Assembly (NCBI GenBank): GCA_950295325.1
Contig: OX485803.1
Location: forward strand, 70,755,554-70,819,553
Length of the DNA stretch: 64,000 bases
From: Polytrichum commune
Lineage: Eukaryota > Streptophyta > Polytrichopsida > Polytrichales > Polytrichaceae
Direction: 5' to 3'
Positions 21,553-33,610 of the stretch are shown here, piece after piece. Position 1 is the stretch's first letter; each line of letters begins with the position of its first letter. Below the pieces are notes generated by a model. It did not search any database. It was not told the origin of the DNA and was given only the letters and a program-made list of their open reading frames with translations. The position numbers and the translations under genes are program-made.

Positions 21553-22095
21553 TTATGAACCTGGCTCGTATTGGAATTGCACCTGATATTGGATTGCGAC
21601 ACTGTTGATATACGTTGCTGCACGGCTAGTGGTTGCAGTGCCCCTTGCAAGATAGAAGTCTCCAGTGCCACCCACCACGGCTAATGAGTTCCTGGGATCA
21701 CGAGCGAAGTCTCCAGCGCCCTGGATCAAGAAAGTTCCCTGGTATGCCGTTGTGTTGATGTGAATGTCCATTGTCAAGAAGTACATAGTCGTGCCATTGG
21801 TATCAACACCACCACTGGATGCCCCATACTGCCACCCCATAATCTGCGAAGTCGGCAAGGCGGTGGCCGTAAGGGGCTGGTTCAAGATAGCCAAAGCACC
21901 CTCGGAGGTGCTAACAAGAGTGCGTACCGTGGTACCGAAGGTCTGCTGCAAGTAGAATGTCAAGTTGGCGGGCCTTTTGTACCCAGTGCTTGCCTCCGGT
22001 GCAGCATCGCAAACCCACAACATGCCGATGACGACCAGAGCCCTGAATACAAAGCAGTGCACACCGCAAGATGCAGATCTTCGTGAACGAGCCAT
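21553..22095 (-). CDS. Dirigent protein (secreted, single exon)
   Basis: Dirigent proteins form a small beta-barrel in the cell wall or apoplast and steer stereoselective coupling of phenoxy radicals in lignan or lignin-type pathways. The 180-residue frame starts at the ATG at 22095. A secretory signal fits residues 1-31 (basic start, then VFRALVVIGMLWVCDAA). The mature part has the family pattern: LTFYLQQTFG near 45-54, the central MYFLTMDIHI strand at 104-113, and the hallmark LAVVGGTGDFYLARG at 138-152. Three possible N-glycosylation sites are NLT, NGT and NTT. The mature chain has no cysteine, so no disulfide. Length is typical for the family and the frame is intact without introns, as is common for dirigents. 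The substrate cannot be told from sequence. No tandem paralogue is present. Confidence 0.93.
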   Translation of the reverse strand: MARSRRSASCGVHCFVFRALVVIGMLWVCDAAPEASTGYKRPANLTFYLQQTFGTTVRTLVSTSEGALAILNQPLTATALPTSQIMGWQYGASSGGVDTNGTTMYFLTMDIHINTTAYQGTFLIQGAGDFARDPRNSLAVVGGTGDFYLARGTATTSRAATYINSVAIQYQVQFQYEPGS

Positions 22096-24021
22096 GATAC
22101 TTCGATTTAGTTAAGTCCAACCACAACTGCACGCTACTGAAAGACTCTCCGAGCTGTAAGGATCGACAAACGCAACAGCTTGATCGATGAAAATCTCTTC
22201 TACGATATTACGCGAACTAGCTCATTATGCGGGAATCTCGCTAGCCCATCTGATGAGCACTGAACCACAATGCGTTGCAACTTACGCGCTCCACATGAAT
22301 GTTGCCAGTGACCTTTGTCAAACATGAATGTTCTACACGCGGAATTCATACGTTGGAGTCAAGAGAAAGGTGGTGCATGCAGTGGACTTCTCATGTTTCT
22401 TCATGTAGTAAGTGTGGTCACACTCTGTTCCCTTAGTAACGATGCAGGACTAGTCATTTGGATATATAAACACAGTCAACCTGCCAACGTACGTCTGGTT
22501 GTTGATCCAGGGCAGCACTTATAGTCTTCACTCCATAAGTTGCGACAGGTCTATTAACTAAACAGCAATATGTGATCGTTCTGGTGCAAAGTTGCTATTA
22601 CTTTCCCCACTCACCTCTAATCGGATCAGTTTGATGACAACGTAATACATTGGATTTGACCTCAAACCTCCTCTTGATGGCAATGCAGAATGCACTCTCA
22701 ACGAGCCTTACACGTTGAGATTGAAGAGTTGTGATCAAGAAGCACAAGATGGACACGCGATGAGCTTGAGGGTTGGGGACTCATAAAACTCGTGGTAACG
22801 CTTGGGCTTGAAAGCCGATCAAAGCTCATTTGACCAGACATTCCATAAACTCGATAAATTTGCAAGTTGCAGTCTTAAACTGCGGTAGGTTATTTTCTTT
22901 TACTGGTTTTTATCACTTGAGAAGCAATCTTACTCATTTTATTCCACCCTCTCTTGCAACTCGTCGATCAAATATCTATCGAGAAATAAATTTAATTATC
23001 TACCGTTCCAATGGTACCAAAAAGTTGTTGTTGACAACAATTTTATTTCTTTTATATATTTCAATCAGGTGTTGCAGGGAACAAATCTCGACGGACAGTT
23101 GAATGAGTCAATAATTTTCTTCAATTAGAGTATGCAGTACATTGTGATTCTAGACACAAACTCCAAACAAAGTGATTCTGATAGTTCACGGTCATGTTCA
23201 TGTACTTACGCATCAGCACCCTTCTTAGTATTACAATACCTGGTGTTGTCTTTGCATCAGGGTTTGTCTAGTCATGAACAAGTGCATTTTGATGTGTTAG
23301 AGTAGCAACTTAACAGCCAAGGTAGCATATTATCAGTGTTGTCATGATGTTTATTGTTACTCGAGCCTGCATTGATGAGGGTTTTACTATCAATGTGAGT
23401 GCAATAGTTGAAGAGAATTTAGAAATGTGATGTGTGGCAGTCTTGTGTCTTGCAATTCCTGGATGAGGCCAAGCATCTATTACCAATTTGTAACACACTA
23501 GTATATAATTTGGTTTAGTGAAAGGTTGGGGCCGAAACAAGCTGTTCGTGTAATTCCTCATGCATCAAACAAATTACAGTTCAATACTTGAGTAATTTGA
23601 GCATAAACAGAGGCATGAGAGCAAACCCAAAGTATATATTTTCTCTGAGCTCATGATTGATCTGCTCATTTGTGATCCATTTTTTAACATACTTTTTCTG
23701 CATTAAGTATTGTGTTTTTTTCCTGTTTTAATGTGAGACCATGAGACTTAGATATTAACCTAGATAAGTTTTGGAACAAGTGTGAAGAGGACTAAACCCC
23801 CTATGTGGAACTAATACTAAAGTAGAGTGAGGGAAGGAAGGGGGGGGGGGGGGCACTATATACGAGGAGATGAGGAGAGCAAGGCTTATTCTCCCAGTCT
23901 TAAGGACACATTCTCATAGTTTGTGATTGGGAGATGAACAATGTCATGCTTGAGGGTAGCACTAAGCACATTTGACATTATCTATCAATGTATTAAAAAC
24001 GAGGGAATGTGGCTTATAATG
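22096..24021. other. Upstream region of the dirigent gene and spacer
   Basis: 22096 to about 22700 should hold the dirigent promoter, but I cannot fix a TATA box on the minus strand. No gene is supported. A G-homopolymer of about 14 lies at 23840-23853. Confidence 0.4.
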
Positions 24022-24273
24022 GCCTTATCAACTAAAATGAGCCAATTGGTCCGCTCAATTTAATGTATGGAACGTGATGGGAACGTAATGATTGCTAGTT
24101 GGTACGAGAGAATACCTGTTGAGGGTTCTTAAAATACAACTCAGCCATTCCAATACACCCACACATGTTTATAAAACCATGCAAATAATCAATTGTAATA
24201 TGGAAGATCTCATCAATTGTGACAAAAGGATTGTCTCATAATGGCCCAATTGGCTCATTTTAGTTGATAAGGC
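24022..24273. mobile_element. MITE with 28-bp perfect inverted ends
   Basis: 24022-24049 (GCCTTATCAACTAAAATGAG...) and 24246-24273 are exact inverted copies; the element is 252 bp. Non-coding. No clear target duplication was found. Confidence 0.75.
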
Positions 24274-24339
24274 GTCCTCAAATGACATTTTAGAAGTAAT
24301 CATTTTAATTACTAGCTCTTTTCATTATATATTGGAAAT

Positions 24340-24425
24340 TTCATTGACCTTCCACTAAACTTCCACTGAGCTTCCACAAACTGAGCTTCCACATACTGGG
24401 CTTTCACTGAGCTTCACCAAACCTT
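24340..24425 (+). repeat. Short CTTCCACTGAG-type minisatellite
   Basis: The motif CTTCCAC.(T/A)(G/A)A(G/C) recurs about six times with variation. Neighbouring sequence to 24775 shows nothing else. Confidence 0.5.
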
Positions 24426-24774
24426 ATCCATTAAGTTCTAACATGCATTACCCTAGCCTAATTACTACTCAAAGGCAATCTTCATAATGCTTCTATCCCA
24501 TGATATGGGATAGAACCAATACATGATGAAGATTTTTAAAAATGCTTTGAGGATCACAGATTTAAGGGAGTCAAAGTCTGAATAATGGAGTTGTTCAATG
24601 TTAGTTTGAATGTGATTAAAAACATGTTTCACAACAAGAGATGCAATCCACAGACCACATCTACGACTAGTGTCTGCCAATTCTAGTACCATAGCGAGGG
24701 TCCCCTAACAGAATTTTAGTATGTCTAAAATACAGGCATAAAACTAGGAATTAAGTATACGTGCATTTATTGGA

Positions 24775-25015
24775 CAATTCTAACCGCCAATATGACGTTG
24801 GCACCAATATGATGTGTACACTAGATCGCAACACTACACAAATATGGTGATTGGCGAACATGGAATACAAACTTCAAAGATTCAAAGTTATGGTTGCTTT
24901 GTTGGTTCTTTTGTTAGTGTCATGTGATTTTTTTTTCCCCCCACAAGTGCACATCCCTTATTATTTTTGAACAAGTGACTTGTCCAGATATACTTAAGTT
25001 TTTTATAATTCTAGA
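24775..25015. repeat. Dispersed repeat, inverted copy of 9930-10130
   Basis: Opposite-orientation copy of the repeat at 9.9-10.1 kb, sharing CCAATATGATGTGTACAC, GGCGAACA.GGAATACAAAC, CCACAAGTGCA and GACTTGTCC blocks. Contains a T/C homopolymer junction at about 24931-24942. Confidence 0.5.
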
Positions 25016-26124
25016 TTTACTTCAAAGAATCTATGATGGATGCAACTAGTAGATGCCAAAGAGGTGCTTTCATATAGACCTTTATTTTTAGACAAGTCTT
25101 TTGTCGATATTAATGTCAATCCTAGAGGATTCAAGATTCAAATGCATGATAGCTTCTCGTCTCTAGAGAGAGAAATTTTTTGAGATGTCAATGTTCTAAA
25201 CCTTGTTGATTACTTTTCCTTAATTATTGGTTGGAAGAAGCCATATGGAAGTAGATTAAGTGTGCCCATTAAAATCAAAAGAATCCAATATAAATAGCAG
25301 TTGGTGAACTTCACGTTGTTTTTATCATTGAGAAGGATATACAGGACTTCACGCTCAAAGGTAGACAATATTTTTTGGAAATGACTTAATGTGGGAAATT
25401 CTCAATTTTCAGTTTGTTTCCTTACATCAAATGAAAAGTTGTTACAAAACACATAAACACCAAACCCATGCAACTAAGAAGCTAAATTTAAGATCTTGAC
25501 ATGCAAAAAATCATGTAGGAGATTTTAATCTATAATATACATATAAAAAAATCATTACAAGGTCTTATTCAATGGAAAAAATTGCGCATGGCTCGATTTG
25601 GTTTGAAGGATACAAAAAGAGAAAACCATGTATAAGAATGACAAAATGTTGAATATCCCATGAAATATCCATTGGATTCTCCACACTGTACTTGACTACA
25701 TTTGCACCCTAATTTCAACCTGCTTCTTTCAATTGCATACTCAACTCATCGAAAACATGAAGATATAATTCGAAAAGAAAGAAACACCTAAATCATTTAG
25801 ACTTTAAGAAACTCATGACAGAGATGAAGGTAATCGATAACAAAATGCCCTCCATTTTTCCTTCTCTACAAAGCCATGTTGGGGCTCAACGGGCGGCTGG
25901 GGGTTTCTTAAGAGAACTTAATTCTCTCCCTCTCTCTTAAGTTTGGAGATTTGGATGGCCCACTCCTCATACATGTGTGTGGGAGTAGGTAGCGCATTGG
26001 TTGAGTGCATGTCTTGTAATGATAAAGACACGCACTTAAAACTCTTTGACAAATGATGTCCATGTGTTTGCTTCTTCTACGCTCATGGTGAGTACAAGTG
26101 CAAACAATGAATGGGGAGGAGAAC
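25016..26124. other. AT-rich spacer without recognised feature
   Basis: No gene, RNA gene or repeat shared with the rest of the window was recognised. Confidence 0.45.
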
Positions 26125-26350
26125 CGGCCGCTAGCTAGTTACAGATGAACCAGTGGAGTTTGATGAATATTAACCAGTTGAAGTTCAAGGCTTCATGAAA
26201 AACTACCCAGGATTGTAGAGGAATGTATGGAATATTCCTCAATTTAATAAATAAAACCTGAAAGATGTGAACGTGTAACCGATTAATTTGGACCTGGAAA
26301 CACTAGAATTTCGACCGATTATGTCCCAAAAATCTGCCCGGACAATGGGT
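26125..26350 (+). repeat. ~210-bp dispersed repeat, copy 2
   Basis: Shares GTTACAGATGAACC, GTTGAAGTT, TTAGAGGA.T, GGAATAT.CCTCAA, GAAGATGT.AAC and TCTGCCCGGACA-type blocks with 257-471 and with the copies near 55.4 and 55.7 kb. Unknown non-coding repeat family; the first copy sits inside the foldback element at 14-584. Confidence 0.55.
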
Positions 26351-28116
26351 GGAAATTGAACGCGATTTCTGTTTTTCTGTGTATTTGGACAACTCTATTT
26401 ATACCCACCACAAGCCTAGGCTACAGCTTCAAGAACCATGCAGAAGGGGCAACGGTATAAAACTTGTTCCATTTATTTCAAAAATGTGAATTGGAAAAAG
26501 AAAAAGAAAAATCAACAATCAAAGAGAAGGCAAAGATTTCTAATTTTCTAAAAAAAAAATTCCCTAGGTTGTATCCCTATGTACGCATATCGAATTTTTT
26601 CTCACATGAATTTTTTCTCATATGGAGTCTAGACAGAGCCGACAGTGTTGCATTAGATTTAAGGTCGACGTGCCTAATTCTTTCTATCTTCTTGAGACAA
26701 ATGAAACGAGACTTTGTTTCATCGCCAAAATCCAAATAAGGCCATTGGGACCTCGAAAAGAGAGTGGGGGAACTCTCTTGGGTGCTCGCAATGGAACCAC
26801 AGGACCCCGAGAAGGGTAAGAAACCGAGACCTGAGTAATGAAGCCAACATAGTTAGGTGCTCTAAATATGCCACACAATTTTGTGATCCGACTAATTATT
26901 AAGGAGCTCATTCCCTCCCCATAGCATGTCAAATTTGGTGAGAACATCATCAGAAGTAACCGCTCTCTTAGAGTTCTTGAGTGCATAGTCAAGAAGGCCT
27001 TGCCAAATGGCTACTTGCACAATTCCAACACAAAAATTTAAATATGAACACTTTATATCTGAGTGGCATATTGGTTAGTTGTGGATCTAAGAATGGACAC
27101 TGAAAAAACATGTGTTTAAGGAAGATTGGACTGCGTACTCAACATACGCTAACCATTCTAAGGTCAATAGTCAACATATTTGGGGAGGGGGGGGGAAACC
27201 TATATGAACACTTAATGAACACGAGAATCATCAGTTGATATTGAAAAAGATATACATATGAGCTCCGGAAATTATGACGCAAATGGATATAGACACAATT
27301 CAGATTTTCTAATTATCTTGCACTAATTGCGTGTTTCATATCCTACGAGAACTGGGCGAAGAGAGAAGAAGTATCCGAATAACACACATCTACCTTACTC
27401 CTTGGACCACTTGGGACATGCTCTCTCATATAACCTTGACTTAAGTTTGTTTCCGCTAATTTTTAGTCAACACATTCCTGGCCCTAACATGGTCGTAGTG
27501 TGTAAGCAAGATATGTTCCCGAGCACTGGATGAGTGCTCATAAACTACTCATCTTATATCATAGTGCAGGTGTGGAAAAATAGTATGTTTCCTTGAATTC
27601 AAGAGCACAACTCCAATGAAATACATATAGCACCACTATAATTCTTTTAGTTTGCAAATGTCAATGCTCTTATAATACATAGAATTCTCTTAATTTCATC
27701 TATTAGGATATTCATAGAGGAATGTCATCAATATTGATCAATTATCATGTAATTCGCTTTAGTACAGGTTCAATAATAATAAGGGATTATTCCACAATAT
27801 TCAAAGCAACCTTACCAGCTCTCTATCTTCTAGTGCTTCTTCTACCGGGTAAACTACTAGTTTAGTGTATGATGGTTAGATTGCTAAGTTCTACTGGTCA
27901 TGAGACCGGTACACCCATCCCTATTGTAACCAACCAATATCTCTCAAGGTTATTGGTCAAAGCTATTGGTTAAGGTCCCTACACCGGTTCACTACCGGTC
28001 TAATTCTACTATCAACACTATTAGGTACATCCCTAATATACACTATGACTACCAGCCAGTTTGCTCTCCCTTTCTTGTACAGATAGTTTTATTAGCTAAG
28101 ATCATCTTTCATACAT
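26351..28116. other. Spacer without a supported gene
   Basis: Small open frames here are short and overlapping. A G-run lies at about 27181-27195. About 27070-27220 resembles 44990-45130 and 63770-63900 (AC.TGTGTTTAAGGAAGATTGGACT-type blocks), an unnamed dispersed repeat. Confidence 0.4.
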
Positions 28117-28300
28117 GGTAGCCCCTCCCCCGCCTGTTAAGTCTTCTAGATATTCATAACTCCTAGGGATACCTAACTAGTTATTTCAACTCTGAGTACT
28201 GGTAGCCCCTCCCTCGCTTGTTAAGTCTTCTAGTTATTCATAACTCCTAGGGATAACTACTAGCTATTTCAACTCCGAGTACTGGTAGCCCCTTCCCCAC
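28117..28300 (+). repeat. 84-bp tandem repeat, two and a partial copy
   Basis: The unit starts GGTAGCCCCTCC at 28117, 28201 and 28283 (periods 84 and 82) and contains TAAGTCTTCTAG and CATAACTCCTAGGGATA. The third copy breaks off after about 18 bases. Non-coding. Confidence 0.85.
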
Positions 28301-29176
28301 CACTGCTACTATCATCTTTATTTCCAGATGTCAGTTTCCACCTATCACTTAAAAACCCCAACCCTCCGAATATCTCAACTCTCATCTAGGAATTGGTGCT
28401 ACGGCCTACCATTTAACATATAAAAATTCTTCTCTCTACCTCCAATCGTATCCCAACCCTATATACTTCTGGACTCAACAACTCATTCGCAATAATGACC
28501 TTACAACTAGCTTAAGATCCTTGATACCGCTAACATCATACAAATTATCAGAACACCACCAACTACCAAATACACATACTCACATTATGGGTTTCAGAAA
28601 CATCCTCACTCTTTTATTTGAATTGGTAACCACACACAAGACTTCTACACACATTGAGCACACTTGACATTGTTCCACCCTTACTTAAATACTTTCTACT
28701 ACTCTTCTCTAAACTTCCTACTTCTAATTCTAACCACACTTTCAACAATGGTTCTTCTTCACTAGTATCTTCTACCTTATCCTTATCTAGTCCCTTTTTT
28801 TACTACTAACCCTTATCCTTACTATTTAACTCAACTTCATTGGATAATTTCAAAAAGATAATTCTAACCTACCATTAACAAATAACCCCAATACCAATCC
28901 GGCGGACGATCATCTAATAATTACATGTACAAGATGTGGGGTTTTGTTTCACAACACCTACTATGGGGAAATAATTAAAACATATCTCATATAGATATGT
29001 TGTTGATCCATCCCAATTTAACCTCATTAGTTTACTTTGGGATCTCTAACTCCAATTTATGGGATAATTTGGCTTTATATAAGAATATTGGGCTCTACAA
29101 AGGAATCAACATTCACTCTCCCCCCCCCCCTCGGGTTACCCTCCCCCTCGGTAGGTGTCACGAATTTCTATCCTCA
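28301..29176. other. C- and T-rich spacer
   Basis: A long stretch of pyrimidine-biased + strand (CTACC/CTTCTA-rich) without a gene. A 12-C run followed by TCGGG lies at about 29119-29134. Confidence 0.45.
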
Positions 29177-29184
29177 CTCTGCCC

Positions 29185-29524
29185 CTCGGGGGGGGCAGTG
29201 TGTTAAAAAGTTAAGGATATAGGTGCGAACAACCACTATTTTATAGGGGGGTATTACTTTCAATTCTCTTCTTTTTTTCACATGCTATCATTATGTAAAT
29301 TTCTACTTTGGGTTAATAGAAAAATGGCTTGCATTACTTATAATTCCAAATTACCTATTATTCCATACCCTATAGTACTTTAAAGATGTCCAATGCCATT
29401 TTTGATACCCTATATTACTCTTAAGTCCATTTATAATTTTTAGCCCTCATGTTTTTAAAATACCCTATCATTTGTTCGCACGTATATTGCTACTCCAACC
29501 AATGACTACCCCCCCCCCCCCGAG
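29185..29524. mobile_element. Poly-G-ended MITE, copy 1 (8-bp TSD)
   Basis: The 340-bp element starts CTCGGGGGGGG and ends in a long C run plus CGAG. It is flanked by CTCTGCCC (29177-29184) and CTCTGGCC (29525-29532), an 8-bp target duplication with one mismatch. The second copy at 53563-53907 is in inverted orientation. The interior is AT-rich and non-coding. An 8-bp duplication suggests a hAT-type transposase in trans. Confidence 0.75.
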
Positions 29525-29757
29525 CTCTGGCCTTAAAATCAAGAATTTCATAAGTGAAAAGAATGTTTACATTCCAATTATATTGACTATATTATCAACT
29601 AAATATATTGTAGAGCTTCACATTGGTCTCAACACCTCTTGAGATTATTTTATACAGCTAGTTTGATCCGCAATCTTTAAGATGATAAATCTCATTTTTT
29701 CTTGGAGACCAATGAAACAAGTTTATTTCATTGCGAAAAAGCATATAATGGGATGAC

Positions 29758-29775
29758 GACAACACCACCACCACC

Positions 29776-29807
<32 letters not shown>

Positions 29808-29808
29808 C
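29758..29808 (+). repeat. (CAC)n/(AAC)n microsatellite
   Basis: ACCACCACC followed by about twelve CAA units. Confidence 0.9.
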
Positions 29809-30039
29809 TCTCTTGAGTGCACCCAGTGGAATCACATAACCCCAAGGAGGGTAAACAACCCAAGCATGGTCACCCATGCCCACAGTAGGCACCCTAGAGT
29901 TTCATGACGTTTTCCTAGTATTCGACCTAGATGATAGAGGAGTTTGTTAGCTCCCCAAATTATGTCGATGCCCAAATATGGTTGTTTTGGACTTCATCAA
30001 ATATATGAGCCCTTGCCAATTGGTTTGATGAACTTTTCT

Positions 30040-30480
30040 CTCATCAAGTTCTCATCTCACCTAGTGTTGTTGAAGGTACGTTCATTCCCTTTAATCCAAG
30101 AGTCCACAAAGTGATGTCTTTTAAGAGGAGCCAAATTTTGGAGCATTTACTAAGTGACAAGGTGATTTTCTTCCTAGAGATCCCATGGTGCCAATCAAGG
30201 GCTCTCCAAGGCCCTTTCTAATTTGGTCCAGTCCTCATAGTATTTCATTATTAATAGAGAAATCCCAAGCTCTACTTGCATAATAAAGTCCCAAAATCGA
30301 TGACCAATGGTTTATGGAATATCATGTGCACACACATGACAATTATCTTCAACGTCCATAATACATCTTGCTCTCCAAGAGTTAACCGCAACCACCTTAT
30401 GCCAAAGGGCCCTATTGAAAGCCCATCTTTTTGGAGTTTAAGGGAATAATTTATTGCATACAAGCATACCTCTCATCCAT
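30040..30480 (-). pseudogene. Remnant of a LINE-type reverse transcriptase 3' end
   Basis: Read on the minus strand from about 30445, the translation gives WAFNRALWHKVVAV, then CHVCAHDIP, then TIGHRFWDF. This resembles the zinc-binding (zf-RVT) C-X2-C...H-R-F-W region at the C-terminus of plant non-LTR retrotransposon ORF2. The frame has stops and no upstream RT domain is visible, so it is a short dead fragment. A second, separate fragment of the same kind lies at 57440-58060. Confidence 0.4.
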
Positions 30481-30504
30481 TAAATACAAAAAAGAAATGG
30501 ACCC

Positions 30505-30680
30505 CCTATAGGATTGTGGCCTCAAATGACTTGGACTAGACTGATTCAAGGCCTTTAGAACCAATCATGGTGTCGAATGAACTAGAAATAGTAACATCTA
30601 GTTTGCATACTATTTCAGGGCTTTCATGTTGGATGAATGAGAAGTACGCTCTATGTAATAATTCCTTCTCTCCCTCCTTT
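30505..30680. repeat. Dispersed repeat with copies at ~43670-43830 and ~48580-48750
   Basis: All three copies share CTCA.ATGACCTTG.-like sequence and GGCTTT.(A/G)TGTTGGATGAA..AG, followed by TGTAATAATT(C/T)C.TCTCT. They have the same orientation. In two cases the repeat lies next to LINE-like or unidentified retroelement sequence, so it may be part of a retroelement. Confidence 0.45.
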
Positions 30681-33494
30681 TTCGCTTGTCATTTAATCCC
30701 ACGCATTGCCCCATCTCATGTCAACATCTTGAGATAGTGAATCTTCAAGATGTGCATGTAAATCCTTTTTAGGGTTCCATTGGGTCTTTTCCTCATCATG
30801 GCTACTAGGTCTTCTTCATCTTGACCACTAAAGGGCGTGGGGTCTCAATACACGGTCATATACACGATTTATTCAGGCCTCACCAAGTCCATAAACCACA
30901 TTTCACATATTTATGGGTTTGAAATCCTTTTTATATACATCATCTCTTATCAAGAAGAAGATAAATATATATATAACCATACTTGTCATTGATGATCAAA
31001 TTACAACGTATGTATTCGCATCCAAAGGCACACGTACAAGTTGCGTACGTATTTGAGCTTAAGTCTTTGATAACATGAAGATATTCAACCGATTCAACAA
31101 GTACATTTGACAAATAAGTTGATTTTAGACAAGGTCACTTTCAACATAACTAGCTACAATAAAAACATGTACCTCGACTACATGTTTTGGTGCTCAATCG
31201 ATCGATCGGAGAGGCCCAACATAATCTAGGCCTCTTGGATGCTCGGGTAAAGGAAGTTAATTAGTATACGTCCTTAGTAGTCCATCTTGACCGATTTGTG
31301 ACTTCTTGGTCCAAATCGAAGCTCCTCCAAATTAATACTTCACTTACACGCCACAATAATTAAGTAGCTATGATGAGGAAAAGACCCCGCCAAAGTACAC
31401 GTTGCGGTTGGGGCCTCCCTCGCGTTTGCATAAATAACTTCCATCATCAAATAAGCACACTACTTAACAACAGTACCTGAAGTAGCTTATTGAGGTGATG
31501 TAGTGGTCGGGAGGCTTAATTGATTAATTAAGAGGATCCCATGCACACATGGAACTTCAGTTTCAGAGCTGCAAGATAATTAACTTATTAAGTGGTGTAT
31601 ATATATATGTATGGCATGGTTTCCTAATTAGGCTTCGGGTTAAGTTTTAAGTCTTACTTTGACCACATGGATAAAGAGATTCTCTTAACAGTTTTAACAC
31701 ACATAGCTCATTCTATCATTAGAAGAATTTTTGTCCATTCCAATCATTTGTTGCAACTTGTTTATTACAACCTACGGCAAGGAAATGCATAAGTAAATTG
31801 TTGTAATTGTCAACTAGGGGTTTTGGTTTGTCAGTTCTTTGAGAATTACAATCAAAAGTCTTTGGTTGGCAACCAAACGGATTTTTTTATGCATTTTCTT
31901 GTCATGAGTGGCAATGGATGGTTGGGTTGGACGTGTTTTCTTCTAGTCTATATGGGTTAGATTTCGTGACGGATGCCATTGGAGAGGGTGACAACACTGA
32001 AAAGCACTTCATAGCCCAAAAGTTTATAGTTTATGTCAAAATGATCCCTACATCGGAGTCAGAATCTCCGATTGAGTCAACGAGGATCTATTTGAAAATA
32101 GACTTGGTGACAAATTTGCAAGAGGTTTACTACACCCCATATGGCAAGGTGTCATGAACCGAGGATTTCGTTGTATGTGATCTCCGAAACGCCTTCAAAC
32201 ATAACCAATAATAGGACCCTCATTTCACGTATACTCGAATCGGTTATCGTTGAGTTTGATTCTCAACCCAACTTTTGTGTGCATGGCTTGGGTACGGTTG
32301 AGGCATGTTCGTGGTGAAGCTAGGCCTACAATTCAACCTCACTCAAATCAAGATTGAGTGCACTTTGTGGAAAGTTCAACATAGGTAAGGGTATGATAAC
32401 ACAGCCAAAAACTATATGAACACATTAGTTGAATCCAAATGAAGAACATGAGAATTGATCGTTGTTCCTATTTTGAGAAGTTTCAAAGATGAACATCTTT
32501 GATTTGACTCCCTATGTACAGTACATATATCTACACATTAGAAAATCATGTTAGGTCACCACCCACTTTATACTGGATAATGCCGTGTCCTTCCCAAATT
32601 GCATGATAGACAAGTTAAGGATACAAATCAAAGCAAAGCAAGGCGTCCTTTGCTCCACACATCCACACATCGTGGAAATTCTTCTCACTTGGATGCGGAC
32701 GGCCTGGTTGTAATTGGGGAAGAAGAACTATTAAGCAACATGTCGTGTCCATATCAGAGATGGTCAAAATATTGTGCCTGACGTATTCTACACGATACAA
32801 AAGAAAGGAAAAAGAACGTCGGTGTTCATTTTACACTCACATGCAATGTCTGTCCGTTCACCACCACCTCTAGTATTCTAAATGACAGAGTTGTAACCAG
32901 GAGGTATACTGGTAAGAGTGAATGACTGTTGGTGTGGAAAAAATACAGCCAAAGGTGTTCCACGAAAATTGTTAGAAATGATCGTGGTTGTTGGTCAAGT
33001 GCAATCTACCGGGAACCTTACAAGGACCCAACTCACTTTTGCACGAGAACTTTTGCTTCACCTCCATTAAATGTCAACAGACCTTATCTCTGTCCATTTC
33101 CCCTCCAAAACTTTAATTCAAATTCAAGAAAGCTCTCCCACCCTTCCACACCAGAAGAGTGTACCCGTTTTTCTGCACTTTCCAAGCTGCTTCGTGACCA
33201 GTTCAATCACTCGTACCTACTGTATGTGTCTCTCATCACCCAATGCCTTTTAACCAGTTTCACTAAAAAAAAATTCAATCAGTTTCACGACACGTGATGG
33301 GGTCTGCAAAGAAACGCAGCCAGCACGGGAATCGCAAACAACCAGATTACTGACAGCATATTCCTGCAACACCGTCGATTAGTTGATGTGGATAATGTAT
33401 TGTGGCCACTTTCACCTTCACATAGAAAGTTGGGAGTTGGATCTGATCAATAATTTTGGTTGATCTGGTTAGCGGTTGCGAATGGGGATGACTG
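30681..33494. other. Spacer; one isolated unrecognised frame
   Basis: No gene is supported. The frame at 31918-32157 (79 codons, + strand) is free of low complexity, but I recognise no family and see no exon neighbours. An AT run lies at about 31598-31612. Confidence 0.35.
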
Positions 33495-33610
33495 CTGTTT
33501 CAGGTTTCGGAATTGGAGTTGAGGTGCAGAAGTTATGAGGTCAGAATGGAGCTTTTGCTTTCTTTGTAAGTGATCACATAGGCCCCCTTCCCAATTGTGT
33601 TAAACTATTC
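33495..33610. repeat. Fragment of the repeat forming the 44.1/46.3 kb inverted arms
   Basis: Matches 44815-44905 with TTGGAGTTGAG.TGCA.AA, TTCAG and AAGTG.TCACATA.GG blocks. Similarity is limited to this ~115-bp edge. Confidence 0.4.

Noticed and set aside
22461-22470. TATATAAA as TATA box for the dirigent gene
   Set aside because: It reads on the + strand, away from the gene, and is about 370 bases from the ATG.
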